Source: Duganella dendranthematis (GTDB lineage: Bacteria; Pseudomonadota; Gammaproteobacteria; Burkholderiales; Burkholderiaceae_D). Taken from it: a stretch of DNA of 64,000 bases. The notes below the pieces were generated by a model, which saw nothing but the letters and a program-made list of their open reading frames with translations, did no database searches and was not told where the DNA came from. Position numbers and translations under genes: made by a program. This document shows positions 37,654-46,064 of the stretch, piece after piece. Within the stretch, counting starts at the first letter, position 1. Each line of letters starts with the position of its first letter. The DNA is taken from the NCBI RefSeq assembly GCF_012849375.1, contig NZ_CP051684.1:5270001-5334000 (forward strand), written 5' to 3'.

Positions 37654-38219
37654 AGACCGTGCGCCGCGCTTTCATCGTCCCCGTCATCCTTGCTGCGCTC
37701 GCCGCCAGCCTGGCGCCGGCCGGTGCGGCATCGATTGGCCCGCCGCTGTCCCGGTCGACGCCGGCCAGCCCCGTGGAAGAGGGACGCCAGTGCCTGCGCG
37801 GCAGCGACCAGACGCCGGCCAACCTGCCGCGCGCCTTCCAGCTGTTCAGCGGCGCCGCGCAAAAAGGCGACCCAATGGCCGCCTACTACCTCGGCATGAT
37901 GTACCAGAACGGCATGGCGGTCGCGCGCAACATGCCGGCCGCCGCCCACTGGCTGCAATTCGCCGCCAACCGCGAAACCCCTGCCGCCATGTTCGCGCTG
38001 GCCAAACTCTACCTCGCTGGCGACGGCGTCAAGCGCGACGAACTGGCGGCCCGCCGCTGGATCGAAAAAGCCGCCGACCTCGACTACCCGGAAGCCGTGA
38101 TGGCCATGGCCATCGGCCTGCGCGACGGTTCCATGGGCTTCGAGCGCAATGAAGCGCTGGCCGAAACCCAGATGCGCTTCGCCAACCGCGCCCTCAAGCT
38201 GGCCGGCGCCAGCCGCTAA
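37650..38219 (+). CDS. Exported Sel1-repeat protein
   Basis: A 189-residue protein with a signal peptide (about 1-27) followed by about three Sel1-like repeats of 36 residues: AFQLFSGAAQKGDPMAAYYLGMMYQNG, AAHWLQFAANRETPAAMFALAKLYLAGDG and AARRWIEKAADLDYPEAVMAMA (shown in part). Such repeats form helical solenoids that bind partner proteins. Function is unknown. It overlaps cpdB by 4 bases and is therefore probably made together with it. Confidence 0.8.
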   Translation: MKTVRRAFIVPVILAALAASLAPAGAASIGPPLSRSTPASPVEEGRQCLRGSDQTPANLPRAFQLFSGAAQKGDPMAAYYLGMMYQNGMAVARNMPAAAHWLQFAANRETPAAMFALAKLYLAGDGVKRDELAARRWIEKAADLDYPEAVMAMAIGLRDGSMGFERNEALAETQMRFANRALKLAGASR

Positions 38220-38379
38220 TCTGCCGCTAATCCAACGCCAGGCCGCCGCTGCGGCTTGTTGCGATGCCGCACAGCTATCTGTTGCTGATGAAGTTCTACT
38301 AACCTACAATGGGTTTCCGATGGGGCGACTATCCAGCGTACGACTACGATAAAAATCGTTGTATAACAGGAGATGGCAC

Positions 38380-39537
38380 ATGAACTTCAAGTTGAACATG
38401 CTTGTAGCAGGTCTGGCACTCGGTTTTTCGGCATCCGCGCTGGCGGCGGAACCCATCAAGATCGGCGTCGCCGGTCCGTTCACCGGCGGCTCCGCGCCGA
38501 TGGGCGTGTCGATGCGCGACGGCGTCAAACTGGCGGTAGCCGACATCAACGCCAAAGGCGGCGTCCTCGGCCGGCAAATCCAGCTGATCGAACGCGACGA
38601 CGAAGCCAAGCCCGAACGCGGCGTGCAGATCGCCCAGGAACTGATCAACAAAGAAAAAGTCGTGGCCACCGTCGGCTACATCAACACCGGCGTCGCGCTG
38701 GCCTCGCAGCGCTTCTACCAGGACGCCAAGATCCCGGTCATGAACAACGTCGCCACCGGCTCCATCATCACCAAGCAGTTCGCCGATCAGCCGGACAATT
38801 ACATCTTCCGCAACTCCGCCAACGACCAGATCCAGTCGCAGATGATCATCAAGGAAGCGGTCGATAATCGCAAATTCAAAAAGGTCGCGATCCTGGCCGA
38901 CTCCACCAATTACGGCCAGCTGGGCCGCGAAGACCTGGAGAAAGTGCTGACCGCGCGCGGCATGAAAGCCGTCGCCGTCGAAAAGTACAACATCAAGGAC
39001 GTCGACATGACCGCCCAGCTGCTCAAAGCCAAGCAGGCCGGCGCCGACGTCGTGCTCACCTACGGCATTGGCCCTGAGCTGGCGCAGATCGCCAACGGCA
39101 TGGAAAAACTGGGCTGGAAAGTGCCGTTGATCGGCAGCTGGACCCTGTCGATGGCCAACTTCATCGACAACGCCGGCAAGAACGGCAACGGCACCCGCAT
39201 GCCGCAGACCTTCATCCAGGACCCCAACACGCCGAAACGCAAAGCCTTCATCGACGCTTACGTCAAAGCCTACAACCCGCCGCAAGGCCGCATGCCGTCG
39301 CCGGTGTCGGCCGCGCAGGGCTACGACTCGATCTACCTGCTGGCCGCCGCCATCAAGCAGGCCGGCAGCACCGACGGCCCCAAAGTCAAGGCCGCGCTGG
39401 AGAACCTGAGCGAAAAAGTCGACGGCGTCGTCACCACTTACGACAAACCGTACAGCAAGGACAACCACGAAGCCATCAACGCCCAGACCACCGTCTTCGG
39501 CGAAGTCAAAGACGGCAAAGTGGTGCTGGCCAAGTAA
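38380..39537 (+). CDS. livK: Branched-chain amino acid ABC transporter, substrate-binding protein
   Basis: A 385-residue periplasmic binding protein with a signal peptide (about 1-23, ALAAEP). The type I periplasmic fold follows: IKIGVAGPFTGGSAPMGVSMRDGVKLAVADIN and VATVGYINTGVALASQRFYQ, in part. It delivers Leu/Ile/Val or related amino acids to the permease encoded downstream. ATG 38380 has AGGAGA 6 bases upstream; an in-frame TTG at 38359 is rejected. It is followed by livH, the livM-livG fusion and livF. Confidence 0.92.
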   Translation: MNFKLNMLVAGLALGFSASALAAEPIKIGVAGPFTGGSAPMGVSMRDGVKLAVADINAKGGVLGRQIQLIERDDEAKPERGVQIAQELINKEKVVATVGYINTGVALASQRFYQDAKIPVMNNVATGSIITKQFADQPDNYIFRNSANDQIQSQMIIKEAVDNRKFKKVAILADSTNYGQLGREDLEKVLTARGMKAVAVEKYNIKDVDMTAQLLKAKQAGADVVLTYGIGPELAQIANGMEKLGWKVPLIGSWTLSMANFIDNAGKNGNGTRMPQTFIQDPNTPKRKAFIDAYVKAYNPPQGRMPSPVSAAQGYDSIYLLAAAIKQAGSTDGPKVKAALENLSEKVDGVVTTYDKPYSKDNHEAINAQTTVFGEVKDGKVVLAK

Positions 39538-39627
39538 GCCAGCAAGGCCGCATCGCGCCACTGTGGCCAGACTTGTGCCGTTCCGGCAGCAAGCCTGGCC
39601 ATTTTCTTGTCGTCCAGGGGGCTTACC

Positions 39628-40518
39628 ATGGAAATTCTGTTGCAACTGGTGTTCAGCGGCATCGCGCTGGGCATGATCTACGCCGTCATCGCCTTCGGCT
39701 ACCAGCTCACCTTCGCCACCTCCGGCACACTCAACTTCGGCCAGGGGGAGTCGCTGATGCTTGGCGCCCTGGTCGGGCTGAGCCTGGTCGGCACCATCCA
39801 CGGCGGCCCCTACATGAGCTACCTGCTGATGATTCCGCTGGTGATCGTGTTTGGCGCGCTGCAAGGCATGCTGGTCGAGTGGATCGGCGTGCGGCCGGCG
39901 ATCAAGATCAAATCCGAATTCGGCTGGATCATGTCCACCATCGCGCTGGCCATCATCTTCAAGAACGTCGCCGAAAACATCTGGGGCAAGGACGACCTGA
40001 CGTTCCCGTCGCCGCTGTCATCGGCGCCGATCGATATCCTGGGCGCCAACGTTCAGCCGATGCAGATCGCAGTGGTGGTCGGCGCGCTGGCCATCATGGC
40101 GGCGGTGGAGATTTTCAACCGCAAATCGATCTACGGCAAGGCCGTCGTCGCCACCGCCAACGACCGCGACGCGGCCGGCCTGATGGGGATTAATACCCGC
40201 GCCGTGATCACCTTTTCCTACGCGCTGTCGTCGGCGGTGGCCGCGTTCGCGGGCGTGCTGGTAGCGCCGCTGACGCTGACCGGCGCCACCATGGGCGCCT
40301 CGCTCGGTCTCAAAGCCTTCGCGGTCGCCATCATCGGCGGCCTGACCTCCGGCGTCGGCGCCATCGTCGGCGGGCTGATACTGGGCATCACGGAAACCAC
40401 CGCCGGCTACTACATCTCCACCGGCTACAAGGACGTGCCGGGATTGGTGCTGCTGTTGCTGGTGCTGGCGGTCAAGCCGTCCGGGCTGTTCGGCAAAGCC
40501 GCCATCAAAAAGGTCTGA
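39628..40518 (+). CDS. livH: Branched-chain amino acid ABC transporter permease LivH
   Basis: A 296-residue permease with about eight hydrophobic segments. Characteristic blocks are FGYQLTFATSGTLNFGQGE (about 26-44), the EAA-like loop NDRDAAGLMGINTR and GASLGLKAFAVAIIGGL. It pairs with LivM to form the membrane channel. ATG 39628 is chosen because AGGGGG lies about 7 bases upstream, and the in-frame TTG at 39607 has none. The next gene starts 3 bases after its stop. Confidence 0.92.
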   Translation: MEILLQLVFSGIALGMIYAVIAFGYQLTFATSGTLNFGQGESLMLGALVGLSLVGTIHGGPYMSYLLMIPLVIVFGALQGMLVEWIGVRPAIKIKSEFGWIMSTIALAIIFKNVAENIWGKDDLTFPSPLSSAPIDILGANVQPMQIAVVVGALAIMAAVEIFNRKSIYGKAVVATANDRDAAGLMGINTRAVITFSYALSSAVAAFAGVLVAPLTLTGATMGASLGLKAFAVAIIGGLTSGVGAIVGGLILGITETTAGYYISTGYKDVPGLVLLLLVLAVKPSGLFGKAAIKKV

Positions 40519-40521
40519 CCC

Positions 40522-42471
40522 ATGAATAAGACGATCGTCGCGGCAAGCGTGGTGGGACTGGCGGTGCTGGTGCTGTATCCGGTGCTGATTCCTAATCCTT
40601 ACTATATCCATCTATTCGAAACGATTCTGATCTACGCCATACTATTATTTGGCCTCGACATCGTGGTCGGCTACACCGGCCAGGTGTCGCTGGGCCACGC
40701 CGGCCTGTTCGGCATCGGCGCCTATGTCACCGGCGTGGTGGTGTTCAAGCTTGGCGCGCCGTTCTGGATCGCGATCCCGGCCAGCGTGATCGGCGCGGCA
40801 GTGTTCGGCGCCATTCTCGCGCTGCCGGCGCTGCGCGTCACGGGGCCCTACCTGGCGATGGTCACGCTGGCCTTCGGCACCATCATCCAGATCCTGATCA
40901 ACGAAATGACCTTCCTCACCGAAGGCCCGATGGGCATCAAGATCGCCAAGCCGATGCTGTTCGGCGCCAAGCTGGATGAAGTGCAGTACTACTACATGGT
41001 GGCGGCGCTGATGGTGATCTCGCTGATCGTGGTCCACCGCATCCTCAAATCCAACCTGGGCCGCGCCTTCGAAGCGCTGCGCGACAGCCCGATCGCCTCC
41101 GACTGCATGGGCGTTTCGGTCTACCGCTACAAGGTCTATGCCTTCATCATCAGCGCCGGCTTCGCCGGCCTGGCCGGCAGCCTGTACGCGTATTCGGAGG
41201 AGTACATCAACCCCAGCACCTACACCTTCGAGCTGACTATATTGTTCCTGCTGGCGGTCATCATGGGCGGCCGCAAGACCCGCTCCGGCGCGCTGATCGG
41301 CGCGCTGATCGTGGTCATGCTGCCCAGCCTGCTGGCCGACATTGACCTGTTCCGCAAGATTGCCGTGGTGGCCGCCGTGCTGGGCGTGATCGGCGCCGCA
41401 CTGGCCATCGTCCGCCAGCGCGCCACTGCGCGCAGCGTCGCCGTGCCGTTGGTCGCCGTCATCGGCATGGCGGCGTTCTCCTTCAAGCTGGAAAATATCG
41501 TCGACTGGCGCCTGACCATCTTCGGTCTGATGACACTGTTCGTCGTCTACTACCTGCAGGACGGTATCGTCGGCTTCCTGCAAGGACTGCTGGGCAGGGC
41601 GCGTGTGCATGCGCAGCCGCTGGCATCAGGCGCCGGCGCCGAACCGTTCCCGCGCGCGCAAGGCGGCAAGGACGGCGACACGCTGCTGTCCGTCGACCAG
41701 ATCCTGATGCAGTTCGGCGGCCTCAAAGCGCTTAACCAGGTCAACCTGAATGTCGCCCAGGGTGCGGTGCACGGCCTGATCGGCCCCAACGGTTCCGGGA
41801 AGAGCACCATGATGAACGTGCTGACCGGGATCTACAAACCCACCGCCGGCAAGGTTGCCTTTGCCGGCGCCGTTATTTCCGGCCGCACGCCGTCCGAGAT
41901 CGCGCTGGGCGGCGTCGCCCGCACCTTCCAGAACGTCCAGCTATTCGGCGAAATGACCGCCACCGAAAACGTCCTGGTCGGCCTGCACAACACCTTCCAC
42001 TCGAACGTGCTGGACGTGATGCTGCAAACCCCGCGCTATAGGCGCGAAGAGCAGGGCGCGCGCCAGCGGGCCGCCAGCATCCTCGAATTCGTCGGCCTGT
42101 CCGACCTGGCAGGCGAAGAGGCGCGCAACCTGCCGTACGGCAAACAGCGGCTGCTGGAAATCGGCCGCGCGCTTGGCCTTAGCCCGCGCCTGCTGCTGCT
42201 GGACGAACCGGCCGCCGGCCTGACCGCGCCCGACATCAAGGAACTGATGGCCATCATTCGCAAGATCCGCGACCACGGCATCACCATCATCCTGATTGAG
42301 CACCACATGGACGTGGTGATGGCCTTGTCCGACACCGTCACGGTGCTGGACTTCGGCCAGAAAATCGCCGAAGGCAAACCGGCCGCCGTGCAAAGCGATC
42401 CGAAAGTGATCGAAGCCTACCTGGGCGGCAGCAGCGAAGAACACGGCGGCGCTGGCGCCACGGCGCACTGA
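40522..42471 (+). CDS. LivM-LivG fusion: branched-chain amino acid permease and ATPase
   Basis: A 649-residue fusion. Residues 1-340 are a LivM permease with many hydrophobic segments (GYTGQVSLGHAGLFGIGAY, ALRDSPIASDCMGVSV). A linker of about 35 residues follows. Residues 390-640 are the LivG ATPase with Walker A GPNGSGKST, the LivG-type insert near TPRYRREEQGARQRA, a signature-like NLPYGKQRLLEI, and Walker B LLLLDEPAAGL. In most bacteria these are two genes. Both halves look intact, so each transporter would carry one ATPase tethered to LivM and one separate LivF. Confidence 0.92.
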   Translation: MNKTIVAASVVGLAVLVLYPVLIPNPYYIHLFETILIYAILLFGLDIVVGYTGQVSLGHAGLFGIGAYVTGVVVFKLGAPFWIAIPASVIGAAVFGAILALPALRVTGPYLAMVTLAFGTIIQILINEMTFLTEGPMGIKIAKPMLFGAKLDEVQYYYMVAALMVISLIVVHRILKSNLGRAFEALRDSPIASDCMGVSVYRYKVYAFIISAGFAGLAGSLYAYSEEYINPSTYTFELTILFLLAVIMGGRKTRSGALIGALIVVMLPSLLADIDLFRKIAVVAAVLGVIGAALAIVRQRATARSVAVPLVAVIGMAAFSFKLENIVDWRLTIFGLMTLFVVYYLQDGIVGFLQGLLGRARVHAQPLASGAGAEPFPRAQGGKDGDTLLSVDQILMQFGGLKALNQVNLNVAQGAVHGLIGPNGSGKSTMMNVLTGIYKPTAGKVAFAGAVISGRTPSEIALGGVARTFQNVQLFGEMTATENVLVGLHNTFHSNVLDVMLQTPRYRREEQGARQRAASILEFVGLSDLAGEEARNLPYGKQRLLEIGRALGLSPRLLLLDEPAAGLTAPDIKELMAIIRKIRDHGITIILIEHHMDVVMALSDTVTVLDFGQKIAEGKPAAVQSDPKVIEAYLGGSSEEHGGAGATAH

Positions 42472-42483
42472 CAAGGACACCAC

Positions 42484-43206
42484 ATGCTCTCGATCACCAA
42501 CCTGCACGCCGCTTACGGCAAAGTCGACGTCCTGCACGGCATCTCGCTGGAGGTGCCGAAAGGGAAACTGGTCACCCTGATCGGCTCCAACGGCGCCGGC
42601 AAGACCACCACAATGCGCGCCATCTCCGGCATGCTCAAGCCGAAGAGCGGTAAAGTCACGCTGGCCGGCAAGGACATCACCGGCAGCGACTCGCACCAGA
42701 TCGCCCGCGCCGGGCTGGCGCATTCGCCGGAAGGGCGGCGCGTGTTCGCCTCCATGAGCGTTACCGACAACCTGCTGCTGGGCGCCTTCCCGCGCTTCAC
42801 CCGCGCGCGGCCCAAAGGCGACATCCAGCGCGACCTGGAAAAAGCGCTGGAACTGTTCCCGCGCCTGAAGGAACGCCAGCACCAGCTCGCCGGCACGCTA
42901 TCCGGCGGCGAACAGCAAATGCTGGCCATGGCGCGCGCGGTCATGCTCAATCCCGACGTGGTGCTGCTGGACGAACCGTCGATGGGCCTGGCGCCGATCC
43001 TGGTGGAGGAGGTGTTCCGCATCATCCAGCGCCTGAAAGCGGAAGGCGTCACCATGCTGCTGGTGGAACAATTCGCCGCCGCCGCGCTCAACGTCGCCGA
43101 CTATGGCTATGTGCTGGAGAATGGCCATATCTCCGTCCACGGGCCGGCCGAGAGCCTCAAAACAGATCCCAAGGTCATCGCCGCCTACCTTGGTGGCGGC
43201 CACTGA
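42484..43206 (+). CDS. livF: Branched-chain amino acid ABC transporter ATPase LivF
   Basis: A 240-residue ATPase with Walker A GSNGAGKTT, signature LSGGEQQMLAMARAVM, and Walker B VVLLDEPSMGLAPILVEEVF. The Ser-Met-Gly-Leu-Ala-Pro run after Walker B is typical of LivF rather than LivG. It starts 12 bases after the fused permease gene and completes the transporter. Confidence 0.95.
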   Translation: MLSITNLHAAYGKVDVLHGISLEVPKGKLVTLIGSNGAGKTTTMRAISGMLKPKSGKVTLAGKDITGSDSHQIARAGLAHSPEGRRVFASMSVTDNLLLGAFPRFTRARPKGDIQRDLEKALELFPRLKERQHQLAGTLSGGEQQMLAMARAVMLNPDVVLLDEPSMGLAPILVEEVFRIIQRLKAEGVTMLLVEQFAAAALNVADYGYVLENGHISVHGPAESLKTDPKVIAAYLGGGH

Positions 43207-43214
43207 CCACGGAA

Positions 43215-44237
43215 TCAGACGGTCTTGAGGAATTTGAGCAGGTGCTCGAAGTAATAGGCCTGCGCATCCCACATGCACAGATGGCTGCCTTCCTCGCAAA
43301 TCACCGAGGTGGCGCGCGGCATCATGGTGGCCATCTTCTTCATGTCCTGCGGATCCATTTCGTCGTACTTGGCGCCGATGGTCAGCGTGCGCACCTTGAT
43401 TTCATGCAGGCGATCCCAGCGCTCCCAATCCTTCAGGTTGCCGGTGACGAGGAACTCGCTTTTACCCTGCATCTGGTTGTAGATCTTCTGATTGGCATGG
43501 CGGAACACCCGTTCCACCGCATCCGGCCACGGCGTGGTGCGGCAGATAACTTTGGGATACAGGTGCTCCATCATGATCTGCTCGTATTCGGGCGCATCGT
43601 AGGCTTGCGCCGCTTCCAGCGCCTGCAGCTTGACCTGGATCTCCGGCGGCAGCTGCCGCTTGATGACCTCCAGATGCTGCAACAGCGACTGGATGCCGGC
43701 GGTCATATTCGAGATGACCAGTCCGCGCAGATGACGCTGGTGATGCAGCGCGTACTCGATTGCCAGCACGCCGCCCCACGAGTGGCCGTACAGCACGAAG
43801 TTGTCCAGCCCCAGTCCAATCCGCACTTCCTCGACTTCTTCCAGATAGCGCGGCAGCGTCCACAGCGCCGGATCGTCCGGCTGATCGGAATTGCCACAGC
43901 CAAGCTGGTCGTAGTAATACATCTCGATCCCAGCCTGCGGCAGGAACGACTCCATCGCCTCCAGGTATTCGTGCGTAAAGCCCGGGCCGCCATGCAGCAG
44001 CAAGACCTTGACCGGGCCGCTGCCGATTTTCTTGGTCCACACTTTGTACTTGCCGCCGACCACCGGCACCATCTTGACGCCAGCGGTGCGGACGCCCGGC
44101 GGATTCAGACCGTCTGGCTTGCTGACGGTGATCTGGTCGCTCGGCGCGCTGCTACGGGTGGCGGCAGCGACGGCTGTAGAAGCGGCGCCGGCCGCCACGG
44201 TGGCGGCGCTAGTGGTAAGAAAATGACGACGATCCAT
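43215..44237 (-). CDS. Exported proline iminopeptidase-family alpha/beta hydrolase
   Basis: A 340-residue protein with a Tat-like N-terminus (MDRRHFLTTSAATVAAG). The hydrolase domain has the oxyanion HGGPG (about 82-86), nucleophile elbow GHSWGG, and a final His in EEGSHLCMW, all as in S33 proline iminopeptidases. These remove N-terminal proline from peptides. The Arg pair and export make it a periplasmic form; exact substrate is unknown. A perfect 13-base palindrome lies 18 bases before the ATG, the likely site of the nearby TetR protein. It follows the GNAT gene on the same strand by 54 bases. Confidence 0.85.
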   Translation of the reverse strand: MDRRHFLTTSAATVAAGAASTAVAAATRSSAPSDQITVSKPDGLNPPGVRTAGVKMVPVVGGKYKVWTKKIGSGPVKVLLLHGGPGFTHEYLEAMESFLPQAGIEMYYYDQLGCGNSDQPDDPALWTLPRYLEEVEEVRIGLGLDNFVLYGHSWGGVLAIEYALHHQRHLRGLVISNMTAGIQSLLQHLEVIKRQLPPEIQVKLQALEAAQAYDAPEYEQIMMEHLYPKVICRTTPWPDAVERVFRHANQKIYNQMQGKSEFLVTGNLKDWERWDRLHEIKVRTLTIGAKYDEMDPQDMKKMATMMPRATSVICEEGSHLCMWDAQAYYFEHLLKFLKTV

Positions 44238-44253
44238 TGCGACTCCTATCTTA

Positions 44254-44268
44254 ACTTTACAGTGTAAA
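44254..44268 (-). promoter_or_regulatory. Palindromic operator before the iminopeptidase gene
   Basis: TTTACAGTGTAAA (44256-44268) is a perfect 6+1+6 palindrome. Together with the second site at 44292-44305 it also forms a perfect 14-base inverted repeat. A related site lies before the TetR gene. A TetR dimer is the expected reader. Confidence 0.6.
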
Positions 44269-44291
44269 AACCGCAGAATACATGATCGAGC

Positions 44292-44305
44292 TTACACTGT
44301 AAAGT
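44292..44305 (-). promoter_or_regulatory. Second palindromic operator, overlapping the GNAT stop
   Basis: TTACACTGTAA (44292-44302), extended to TTACACTGTAAAGT, is the reverse complement of the site at 44254-44267. It overlaps the stop codon of the GNAT gene. The two centres are about 35 bases apart, allowing two dimers, or one hairpin in RNA. Confidence 0.55.
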
Positions 44306-45143
44306 CGCTCACCTGGCAGCGATAGTTGAATCGCCATCCAACCTCCCGGAAACCGGCGCGACGGATATTGTTCAGCGAGTGCCGGGTTTCGCCTGCGGGC
44401 GGCGCTTCCGTCTCGATGCCGGCGACGGTGCAGCCGGCCGCCTTGGCCGCCGCCAGACGCGCGGCGAGCAGCATTTGCTGGCATCCCTGCTGGCGCGCCT
44501 CGGGCAAGGTGGCGCCCATGCCCAGCCACGCATGCGGGCCGTCGATAAACAGCGCGGCCGACGCCACTGGCACGCCGTTGGCGTCGCAAGCGAAATACAC
44601 CTGCCAGCCTGGGCGGCCCACCACGGCGCCCATCCACGGCGCCAGCGCCGGCGCCATGCCGAAGCTGCGGCAGACGATATCGCCGCTCAACAGCGTCTCG
44701 TCGGCGTGGGCTTGGCGCACCTTCAGCCCTAAATGCGGTCGCGGCGCCGGCAGCGGGCCGTCCAGGTCGCACAGCAGCTTGACCCAGGCCGCTTGCTCGT
44801 CTGGCTGCCAGCCGCGCGCCGCGTAACCGGCTTGCAGCGCGGCGTCGGCCGGCAAGTCCCAGGCATGCAGCCAGAACTCGCCGATGCCTCCGTCGGCAAA
44901 CGTCTGCCTGATCCAGGCCAGCGTCTGGTCCGTCAGGGCGCTGCCGCCGGCCAGACCGACCACCCGGTTCATGGCCGGGGTAGGCATGGCTGGCACGCGC
45001 ATCAGCGTCGCGGCGGTACCGGGCACCTGAACGGCCAGGCACGCGAAGTCCGCTGGCGCCGCAGCAAACAGCGCCAGGCGTGCGTTCACTTCAATCAAGT
45101 CGGACAACTCCAGGTCGGCCGGTTCGGGGATATGTTGAGGCAC
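44292..45143 (-). CDS. GNAT-family N-acetyltransferase
   Basis: A 283-residue protein. The C-terminal half is a GNAT fold with the acetyl-CoA loop region LGMGATLPEARQQGCQQMLLAAR and the end motif NNIRRAGFREVGWRFNY. The N-terminal half looks like a second, degenerate GNAT-like domain (VVGLAGGSALTDQTL, GEFWLHAWDLPADAALQAGY). The substrate is unknown. The start is GTG 45143; no in-frame ATG gives the N-terminal domain. It is divergent from the TetR gene across 70 bases and likely shares its operator. Confidence 0.78.
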   Translation of the reverse strand: MPQHIPEPADLELSDLIEVNARLALFAAAPADFACLAVQVPGTAATLMRVPAMPTPAMNRVVGLAGGSALTDQTLAWIRQTFADGGIGEFWLHAWDLPADAALQAGYAARGWQPDEQAAWVKLLCDLDGPLPAPRPHLGLKVRQAHADETLLSGDIVCRSFGMAPALAPWMGAVVGRPGWQVYFACDANGVPVASAALFIDGPHAWLGMGATLPEARQQGCQQMLLAARLAAAKAAGCTVAGIETEAPPAGETRHSLNNIRRAGFREVGWRFNYRCQVSDFTV

Positions 45144-45192
45144 TGCTAACGCGTCCTTTCTAATGCGATAATGTGATTCATAAGGTCATACA

Positions 45193-45204
45193 CTACACTG
45201 CAAA
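45193..45204. promoter_or_regulatory. Degenerate operator between GNAT and TetR genes
   Basis: CTACACTGCAAA matches the TTACACTGTAAA sites at 44.25-44.3 kb at 10 of 12 positions. It lies 9 bases before the TetR start in the divergent gap, where autoregulation is expected. Confidence 0.45.
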
Positions 45205-45213
45205 AAACAATCA

Positions 45214-45894
45214 ATGACAGCTGAAAAGAAGAGCGCCAAAGCCAAGGCCGAACCATTGGACCGCAATCGCATCGCCCAGGTCGCCCTGACGCTGATTGAC
45301 GAGCAGGGCATCGATCAGCTCAGCATGCGCAAGCTGGGCGGCATGCTGGGTGTCGAGGCCATGGCGCTGTACCATCATTTCCGCAATAAGGCCGAGCTGC
45401 TGGACGGCATCCTGGACATCATCCTGGCCAACGTCGCCTCGCGCCTGACGCCCGACGGCACGCCGCTGGAACGCGTGCGCCGTACTTTCGACGCGCTGCG
45501 CACCATCGCCATCGAGCATCCGCATGCCTTCCTGAGCATGGTCTCGCGGCGCTTCCGTACGCAGCAGGCGCTGGAATTTTACGAGCAACTGCTGCTGCTG
45601 TTCCACCAGGCCGGACTGAGCCCGGAGCAAAGCGGCCGCTATTATCGGCTGATGGCGAACTTTACCGTCGGCGCCGGCGTTGCCGAGGTCGGCAGCCGCG
45701 CCAAGCAGCCGGACGCCACCCCCATCATCCTGGAAAACTTCTATTCGCCAGAGGAGTTCCCCCGCATCACCGAGGTCATGCCGTTCCTGCGGGTGTCCGA
45801 GATCGACCAGATATATTGCGCCGGCATGGACATCTTGTTCACCGCCCTGAACGGGGAATTGACGCAAGCTGTAAAGCGTGATGCGGTGTCATAA
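45214..45894 (+). CDS. TetR/AcrR-family regulator with TetR-type C-terminal domain
   Basis: A 226-residue repressor. The helix-turn-helix lies about residues 20-62 (LTLIDEQGIDQLSMRKLGGM and LGVEAMALYHHFRNKAELLD), the form seen in TetR-type proteins with the VxxMALYHHFRNK recognition helix. The C-terminal part resembles the tetracycline-repressor C-terminal domain, so it should bind a small ligand. The gene is divergent from the GNAT gene, and related palindromes lie before it and before the iminopeptidase gene. It most likely represses the GNAT-iminopeptidase pair and itself. Confidence 0.87.
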   Translation: MTAEKKSAKAKAEPLDRNRIAQVALTLIDEQGIDQLSMRKLGGMLGVEAMALYHHFRNKAELLDGILDIILANVASRLTPDGTPLERVRRTFDALRTIAIEHPHAFLSMVSRRFRTQQALEFYEQLLLLFHQAGLSPEQSGRYYRLMANFTVGAGVAEVGSRAKQPDATPIILENFYSPEEFPRITEVMPFLRVSEIDQIYCAGMDILFTALNGELTQAVKRDAVS

Positions 45895-45957
45895 ATGGAT
45901 GAGGCTGTCAACATGCAATGAGCAGCCTTAGTTGTTTTTACGACAAAATAATTATTG

Positions 45958-46032
45958 TTGAAAAGTTTTCAATCTGACTTGCAATTCAGTATAGAATTGG
46001 TTGCACAAATGATATGCAAAAGAGTCATTTGT
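45958..46032 (+). promoter_or_regulatory. Promoter region with two inverted repeats before the PEP-CTERM gene
   Basis: A perfect 15-base palindrome TTGAAAAGTTTTCAA (45958-45972) overlaps the -35 position of a possible promoter with -10 TATAGA (45990-45995). A second inverted repeat, ACAAATGA (46005-46012) with TCATTTGT (46025-46032), falls in the leader. The region is much more AT-rich than its surroundings. The binding proteins are not identifiable. Confidence 0.45.
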
Positions 46033-46064
46033 ATTTCAATTTCGTACACACATAGGACAGAGTG

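Noticed and set aside
38344..39864. Minus-strand open frame of 506 codons over livK and livH
   Set aside because: It crosses two well-supported genes and their gap on the other strand and has no recognisable domain.
44254..44305. 14-base inverted repeat considered as a terminator for the GNAT gene
   Set aside because: There is no T run on either strand. Each arm is itself palindromic and a third related copy lies before the TetR gene, which fits operators better. A hairpin in RNA is not excluded.
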